From: Bermanella sp034110565
GTDB lineage: Bacteria; Pseudomonadota; Gammaproteobacteria; Pseudomonadales; Oceanobacteraceae
DNA: 64,000 nucleotides
Direction: 5' to 3'
NCBI GenBank assembly: GCA_034110565.1
Contig: JAWUYY010000015.1
Span: 11,428 to 75,427, forward strand
In this document: one piece after another, positions 60,531 through 64,000 of the stretch
Position numbering within the stretch: position 1 is the first letter of the stretch
Layout of the letters: the number at the start of each line of letters is the position of its first letter
The notes under the pieces: model-generated
What the model was told of the DNA's origin: nothing
Seen by the model: the letters and a program-made list of their open reading frames with translations, nothing else
Database searches by the model: none
Program-made: the position numbers and the translations under genes

Positions 60531-61070
60531 ATGAATCGTTTTTATCTTACTGTGAATCAAGAAAGCGGTTTTACGCTCATAGAATTGGTCATGGTGATTG
60601 TGTTATTAGGCATATTGGCTGCAGTGGCATTGCCGCGAATGATGAACAATTATGATGAAGCCCATTATAGTAGTGTTGCTGCTACCGGTGGCGCGTTATC
60701 CAGTGCCGTTATGTTGGTACGTAGTCAGTGGGTATCAAATGGGGCAAAAGGTGAAGTGGATGTTGTTAATGGTTATGGTCAAAATGATGTAGCCACAACC
60801 TTATTAGGCTGGCCTAGTGATGCGCAAAAAGGAGGCGATTCTGTTCATAGCTCTAACCTCGCAGGTGATGCACAGCGCTGCCTGAGAATTTGGCAATCAT
60901 TGTTAGTAAGTAACGGAATGAAAGTAGCAACTGAGTTTACGACTGGACTTGTTTATTTAGTCACGGCACCTACAAAGACTATATGCACTTATACCTATCA
61001 GTTAAATGATTTTCATAGCCGAATAGAATATGACTTAAGTTCTGGAGCTGTATTGACAGTTTTGAAATGA
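60531..61070 (+). CDS. mshB: MSHA pilin-like protein MshB
   Basis: A 179-aa type IV prepilin with leader MNRFYLTVNQESG and cleavage before FTLIELVMVIVLLGI (Gly-1, Glu+5). The downstream body (QWVSNGAKGEVDVVNGYGQN) is MshB-like, with a Cys pair in the C-terminal half. I prefer ATG 60531, just after the mshG stop; ATG 60516 would overlap mshG by 11 bp. It lies where mshF-mshB sit in Vibrio, but no mshF is present. Confidence 0.85.
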   Translation: MNRFYLTVNQESGFTLIELVMVIVLLGILAAVALPRMMNNYDEAHYSSVAATGGALSSAVMLVRSQWVSNGAKGEVDVVNGYGQNDVATTLLGWPSDAQKGGDSVHSSNLAGDAQRCLRIWQSLLVSNGMKVATEFTTGLVYLVTAPTKTICTYTYQLNDFHSRIEYDLSSGAVLTVLK

Positions 61071-61144
61071 AAATATTCAACTACACTTATATTGAAATGA
61101 AGGAAACTAGGTTAACGCCTAAATTGATGATAACGGAGAGTAGT

Positions 61145-61666
61145 ATGAATCAGGCCATCAAACCCTTGGGTAAATTTAAACATCAATCAGGCTTTACCTT
61201 GATTGAGTTAATTATGGTAATCGTAATTCTGGGTATTTTAAGTGCATTTGCATTACCCAAATTTGCAGATTTTTCAGATGATGCAGAAGCGTCAAGTCTT
61301 GAAGGTGCACGAGGTGCAGTAAGGTCGGCTTCCGCTATTTCTCATGCAGCATGTTTAGCAGATTCGGGTTGTGACGCATCAACAACTGGAGCCACAAGCA
61401 GTATTGTCTTAGAAGGGGCTACGGTAAATATGATCTATGGTTATCCATCAAAAGATGGTATTCAGGCAGCAGCTGATTTAGATGGCTATATTATTGTACC
61501 TGGTGCAGCTGCAGATCCATTAATTATTGCGGTTGAGGGTGATGGTACCCCTTGCTTCACTTATAGCATTGCGGTGCTTGCTGGTACGTCTCCTAATCAG
61601 ACAATTACAGCGCCAGTTGTTAGTGCGCCTTTAACATATAACGCTACAGCAGCTTCTTGTACATAA
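61145..61666 (+). CDS. mshA: MSHA major pilin MshA
   Basis: A 173-aa type IVb prepilin. Leader MNQAIKPLGKFKHQSG, then FTLIELIMVIVILGI, then the pilin globular domain with two Cys pairs (CLADSGCD; PCFTYS ... ASCT). Start is ATG 61145 preceded by GGAGAG; the longer frame from 61067 would add an unlikely 26 residues. Identity as the major pilin is by position (between mshB and mshC) and by the alpha-helix/DUF motif GARGAVRSASAISHA. A 74-nt leader precedes it. Confidence 0.88.
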   Translation: MNQAIKPLGKFKHQSGFTLIELIMVIVILGILSAFALPKFADFSDDAEASSLEGARGAVRSASAISHAACLADSGCDASTTGATSSIVLEGATVNMIYGYPSKDGIQAAADLDGYIIVPGAAADPLIIAVEGDGTPCFTYSIAVLAGTSPNQTITAPVVSAPLTYNATAASCT

Positions 61667-61672
61667 TACTTG

Positions 61673-62188
61673 ATGCCACAATCAGCAAAAGGCTTCACAT
61701 TAATTGAGCTAATTGTTGTGATGATTTTGATTTCGGTTCTGGGTGCAGTGGGTATCGGTTTATTCTCTGCACCTTCCCAATACGCGGTGAAATTAGCTGC
61801 TGATCAATGGGTGTCTCAATTACGCTTTGCACAACGCTTATCATTCTTAAGGCAAAGTGCAAGTGAACCTGTGTCTTTGGTGGTGAATCAAACAGTCGAT
61901 AACTGGAGTATGGTGGCTAGCCAAGGTGCATCCATTCTAAATACATTTAACATCAAATATGACTCTGTCAGTGTGCATGCTTCCACTATTGATTTTACCA
62001 GTGAGTGTAGTGGGTTACCTCTCATGGGGTTTCCGGCAAAGTTTCATTTTGATGGCTACGGCAATGCAGTGGATGCAAGCCGAACACAACTTAGTACAAA
62101 TCAGCGTATTTGTTTGATCGCTTCAAATACAGTTGAGTTGTGCATCAGTCCAAGTGGTTATGCGTATGAAGGATCGTGCTTGCCCTAA
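61673..62188 (+). CDS. mshC: MSHA minor pilin MshC
   Basis: A 171-aa prepilin with a very short leader (MPQSAKG) before FTLIELIVVMILISVLGA. The globular part has a pilin GspH-like fold (LAADQWVSQLRFAQRLSFLR) and two C-terminal Cys. The start is ATG 61673 (a TTG one codon earlier is possible), 6 bp after mshA. Minor pilins of this class initiate pilus assembly. Confidence 0.87.
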   Translation: MPQSAKGFTLIELIVVMILISVLGAVGIGLFSAPSQYAVKLAADQWVSQLRFAQRLSFLRQSASEPVSLVVNQTVDNWSMVASQGASILNTFNIKYDSVSVHASTIDFTSECSGLPLMGFPAKFHFDGYGNAVDASRTQLSTNQRICLIASNTVELCISPSGYAYEGSCLP

Positions 62189-62696
62189 TAATATTGATGC
62201 AAAGCAACGCGGTGTCACACTGGTTGAATTAATTATTACCATTGTGGTATTGGGTGTTGCGTTATCGGCGTTGGTTTCTGCTTTAAGCGAGGGCGTCGCA
62301 CAAAGTTCTACACCTCTTTGGGAAGGAAAGGCCCTAGAGTTACAACAAGCCTACCTTGATGAAATCCTCGCGATGAATTTTGATGACACCACACCTGTTG
62401 GTGGCGGTGAAGTTGATTTAGTCAGTGCGCCCTGTACTCTGTCTAATGAAGGTCAAAGCCGCGCCCAATTTGATGATGTGGATGACTATCACAATATTAA
62501 CGACACTCCTCCGGTATTAATCGAATCCAGTATTAACATGTCTGAATATGCGCAATATAAAGCCAGCGTGACAGTTGCTTGTGCAGGCATAGAGTTAGGT
62601 TTATCGCAGAACCATTTAGCAAAACGCATTGTGGTAAGCATTATTGCGCCTGGTGGTCAATCTCGAAGTGTGGCTGTGTATAAAGGAAACTTTTAA
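62160..62696 (+). CDS. mshD: MSHA minor pilin MshD
   Basis: A 178-aa prepilin with leader MRMKDRACPNNIDAKQRG and then VTLVELIITIVVLGVALSAL (Gly-1, Glu+5). Middle part ALELQQAYLDEILAMNFDDT is typical of MshD. I choose ATG 62160, overlapping mshC by 29 bp; ATG 62166 or the upstream TTG are alternatives. The C-terminus keeps one Cys near ASVTVACAG. Confidence 0.87.
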   Translation: MRMKDRACPNNIDAKQRGVTLVELIITIVVLGVALSALVSALSEGVAQSSTPLWEGKALELQQAYLDEILAMNFDDTTPVGGGEVDLVSAPCTLSNEGQSRAQFDDVDDYHNINDTPPVLIESSINMSEYAQYKASVTVACAGIELGLSQNHLAKRIVVSIIAPGGQSRSVAVYKGNF

Positions 62697-62698
62697 TC

Positions 62699-63559
62699 AT
62701 GTCTCACACCAATAATTATAAAAATATTATGGTACGTACCTTAGCGGCAGGTAAATCTTCGGGTTTTACGTTGATTGAAATTATCATCGTGATTGTTATT
62801 TTATCTGTGTTATCGATCGGTAGCGTGCAGTTTATTAGTTTTAGCGCACAAGGTTATGTAGATACCATTAGACGCAGTGTTTTAGCGTCTACTGCAACGA
62901 TTGTAAATGAAAAACTCACTCGATTAATAAGAGAATCTTTACCTGGTAGCGTAAGGATCAATGCAGATAAATCGTGTATTGAATTTATACCCATGGTCGG
63001 TGCAACGTCTTATCTAATCGCCCCCTTTATCGAACCTAGTACGAGTGTCAGTGCAATCAATATTGATGGTTTACTGAATCCTAATGGGCGCCTAGCTATT
63101 TACCCTGTAGTCGCGAATGTGAATGAGCTGTATACCTTGACGGGTAATCGAGGTTATATCAGTACGCAACCAGTGAGCGCGGTTGTATCTGCAAACGAAG
63201 TCACTTTTACTTTTAATGCAGGAAGTGTATTTCAATTTGAAAGACGCTCTGCACAAAAACGCTTGTATGTAGTTGATCAGCCTAATGCATTTTGCCAAAT
63301 TGGCACGCAACTATTTTATTATCGAAATTATGGTTTTGTAGGAGATATATTAAATTTACCATCTGCTTTGCCTTCTTCAATTAATAATCGATTATTGATA
63401 GCCGATAAATTATCTCGAAGTTCTTTGAGGTTTAATTACTTACCTTCTTCACTTAGACGTAATGCATTAGTGACTTACGAATTATCTTTGCAAGACTCCA
63501 CTAATCAAGGTGAAACCTTGGTGATTAATCAAGAGGTACAAATTCGAAATGTACCCTAA
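62699..63559 (+). CDS. mshO: MSHA minor pilin MshO
   Basis: A 286-aa large minor prepilin: leader ending GKSSG, then FTLIEIIIVIVILSVLSIG, then QFISFSAQGYVDTIRRSVLA, and a long beta-rich C-terminal domain. AAAGGAA about 13 bp upstream of the ATG. Size and place after mshD match MshO, the pseudopilin-like initiator. Confidence 0.9.
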   Translation: MSHTNNYKNIMVRTLAAGKSSGFTLIEIIIVIVILSVLSIGSVQFISFSAQGYVDTIRRSVLASTATIVNEKLTRLIRESLPGSVRINADKSCIEFIPMVGATSYLIAPFIEPSTSVSAINIDGLLNPNGRLAIYPVVANVNELYTLTGNRGYISTQPVSAVVSANEVTFTFNAGSVFQFERRSAQKRLYVVDQPNAFCQIGTQLFYYRNYGFVGDILNLPSALPSSINNRLLIADKLSRSSLRFNYLPSSLRRNALVTYELSLQDSTNQGETLVINQEVQIRNVP

Positions 63560-63989
63560 ATATGACATTCTTACCAAGATTAAGCCTAGCGGAATATTAT
63601 ACTCACAAAGAGGATTAGGGTTGCCATCCGCGCTTTTTTTAATTCTCATAATGATACTAATCGTAGGTGCGATTAATCAATTAAATGATATGAGTGCAGC
63701 GGCTTATGGTCGTGAATGGTTAGGTATGCGTGCGTTTTATGCGGCTGAAAGCGGCGCGCAATTATCCGCTGTTTATCAGCTTACTCCTGAGGTTTCACCG
63801 GCTTGTACGAGTACTTTTATTAGTAACTTAAATTTAACAGCAACGGGATTGAATGAATGCCATGTGAGTGTGGTCTGTGAAGAAATAATAGTAAATGCAA
63901 AATCTTATATTACATTAACCAGTACAGGCGTGTGCGGAACAGGCATAGACGCAGCAAAACGGGTGATACAAATAAGGTTAGCCCTATGA
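63549..63989 (+). CDS. mshP: MSHA biogenesis protein MshP
   Basis: A 146-aa PilX-like minor pilin: SQRGLGLPSALFLILIMILI, then DMSAAAYGREWLGMRAFYAA, then a Cys-containing C-terminus. There is no Glu at +5 after the Gly, as in other MshP/PilX proteins. It overlaps mshO by 11 bp and the next gene by ATGA. Confidence 0.87.
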   Translation: MYPKYDILTKIKPSGILYSQRGLGLPSALFLILIMILIVGAINQLNDMSAAAYGREWLGMRAFYAAESGAQLSAVYQLTPEVSPACTSTFISNLNLTATGLNECHVSVVCEEIIVNAKSYITLTSTGVCGTGIDAAKRVIQIRLAL

Positions 63990-64000
63990 AATTAATATGG
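63986..64000 (+). CDS. mshQ: Start of next MSHA gene, presumably mshQ (cut by window)
   Basis: Only the first five codons are visible (MKLIW), starting at ATG 63986, which overlaps the mshP TGA (ATGA). Assigned from operon order alone; mshQ follows mshP in Vibrio-type MSHA loci. Confidence 0.5.

Noticed and set aside
51545..64000. Type II secretion system
   Set aside because: Gene order and the MshI/J/K/M/N and pilin set are those of MSHA pili; the GspE/F/secretin resemblance is shared ancestry.

Overview
The window reads as chromosomal DNA of a marine gammaproteobacterium of moderate GC content. Most of the gene order is the one known from Pseudomonas: rho-ubiD-ferredoxin reductase, trxA/ppx/ppk/hemB, hemC-hemD-hemX-hemY, dsbB-algQ-algP-ABC-F, gpmI-envC-ctpA-yibQ, and rhodanese-secB-trmL. 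The nudE-yrfG-hslR-hslO-pckA run is shared with enterobacteria as well. A complete MSHA-type pilus operon replaces what would follow in Pseudomonas. Together this points to an Oceanospirillales-like relative (an Oleispira/Bermanella-type organism is my best guess; that is inference, not identification).

Layout: 1-3.3 kb holds the 3' part of a PAS-GGDEF-EAL protein, mutY-yggX and a tRNA-Phe. 3.4-8.5 kb has a small unknown ORF, an SDR dehydrogenase, then a minus-strand run rho-ubiD-ferredoxin reductase. 8.6-14 kb is the thioredoxin / polyphosphate / porphobilinogen synthase block (trxA, ppx, ppk, hemB). 14.2-19.4 kb is accessory: a membrane VTT-domain protein fused to a MerA-like flavoprotein, a hotdog thioesterase, a VF530 protein, small orphan genes, two REP-like palindromes, a DUF1971 protein and a TraB/GumN protein. 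19.4-23.6 kb is the hemCDXY heme operon. 23.6-24.2 kb is a long non-coding stretch with three in-register repeats, each built around DnaA boxes; it runs right up to an lrgA-lrgB pair. A membrane GGDEF protein follows.

26.6-38.8 kb carries housekeeping genes: cysQ, nudE, yrfG, hslR, hslO, pckA, tex, gshA, an RMF-like gene, a periplasmic FliL-like protein, dsbB and rsd/algQ. 38.8-44.7 kb has a WD40-like lipoprotein, a DUF4124 protein, an orphan ParA ATPase, a histone-H1-like AlgP protein, a TIGR02444 protein and a YheS-type ABC-F protein. 44.7-51.5 kb is envelope and export housekeeping (yibQ, ctpA, envC, gpmI, rhodanese, secB, trmL).

51.5 kb to the end is one tightly packed MSHA pilus operon, in order mshI, a PilN-like gene, mshJ, K, L, M, N, E, G, B, A, C, D, O, P and the first codons of mshQ. 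It has no mshF between G and B and no mshH upstream. It encodes the inner-membrane assembly platform, the secretin, the extension ATPase (with an apparent c-di-GMP-binding MshEN domain), the major pilin and the minor pilins. With two diguanylate-cyclase-type proteins elsewhere in the window, c-di-GMP control of surface attachment is likely.

The least explained signal is the triple repeat with paired, inverted DnaA boxes between hemC and lrgA (23809-24192).
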